Shown: piece after piece, positions 20,743 to 20,771 of the stretch
Layout of the letters: each line of letters opens with the position of its first letter
Position numbering within the stretch: position 1 is the first letter of the stretch
Source of the DNA: CAZXMB01 sp964641715
GTDB lineage: Bacteria; Desulfobacterota; BSN033; UBA1163
Assembly: GCA_964641715.1 (NCBI GenBank)
Contig: CAZXMB010000036.1
Coordinates: 1 to 20,771, forward strand
Direction: 5' to 3'
Length of the DNA: 20,771 nt
Notes under the pieces: model-generated
Databases searched by the model: none
The model's input: only the letters and a program-made list of their open reading frames with translations
What the model was told of the DNA's origin: nothing
Program-made: the position numbers and the translations under genes

Positions 20743-20771
20743 ATGGCCGAATTTCATTCACTCATTGTTAC
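20743..20771 (+). CDS. Start of a further gene, cut by the window end
   Basis: ATG at 20743 opens a frame reading MAEFHSLIV to the window edge, preceded by GAGAAAA and a more distant AGGATGG. Only ten codons are visible, so no product can be named, and the start itself is a guess from the spacing after the terminator. Confidence 0.35.

Overview
The window looks like a bacterial chromosome segment from a Gram-negative organism. Lon, the HEAT-repeat protein, the paired ABC exporter and the small zinc-ribbon protein all read like Desulfobacterota (deltaproteobacterial) genes, but that placement is an impression from protein style, not a database result. A run of exactly 100 Ns (10712-10811) marks a scaffold gap, so this is probably a draft or metagenome assembly.

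Left part (1-10.3 kb) is housekeeping-like. It holds the 3' end of an EamA/DMT-type permease, a cold-shock protein behind a strong sigma70-type promoter, and a convergent minus-strand HEAT-repeat protein. Two ABC exporter half-transporters follow that together look like an asymmetric heterodimer, with one degenerate and one consensus ATP site. Next come a two-gene unit of a small acidic protein plus a zinc-ribbon protein, and lon with its own near-consensus promoter.

Middle part (10.5-17.1 kb) is all minus strand and, in 11.3-17.2 kb, visibly more AT-rich: an accessory region. In order of transcription it contains a nucleotidyltransferase/HEPN pair closed by a good intrinsic terminator, then a compact operon. 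That operon encodes an SF1 (Upf1/Dna2-like) helicase fused to a C-terminal coiled coil and J-domain, an RpoH-like sigma factor that has lost region 3, a small membrane protein with a probable one-base frameshift, and a gamma-glutamylcyclotransferase-like protein. The helicase/sigma and membrane-protein/cyclotransferase junctions each overlap by 4 nt (ATGA). Downstream are a short ECF-S-like membrane protein and a transglutaminase-like protein interrupted by the assembly gap, with overlapping stop and start. The helicase-J/sigma/membrane-protein operon is the best candidate for an undescribed system, possibly defence or stress related; its function is inference.

Right part (17.2-20.8 kb) returns to plus-strand genes: a YjbQ-family protein, a PPP-type phosphatase, a HAD hydrolase, an MFS transporter and the first ten codons of another gene. 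Several intergenic spaces carry palindromic or tandem-repeat elements (4924-5014, 10473-10493, 17737-17823, 18625-18674, 20597-20663). No tRNA, rRNA, CRISPR array, transposase or integrase was seen.
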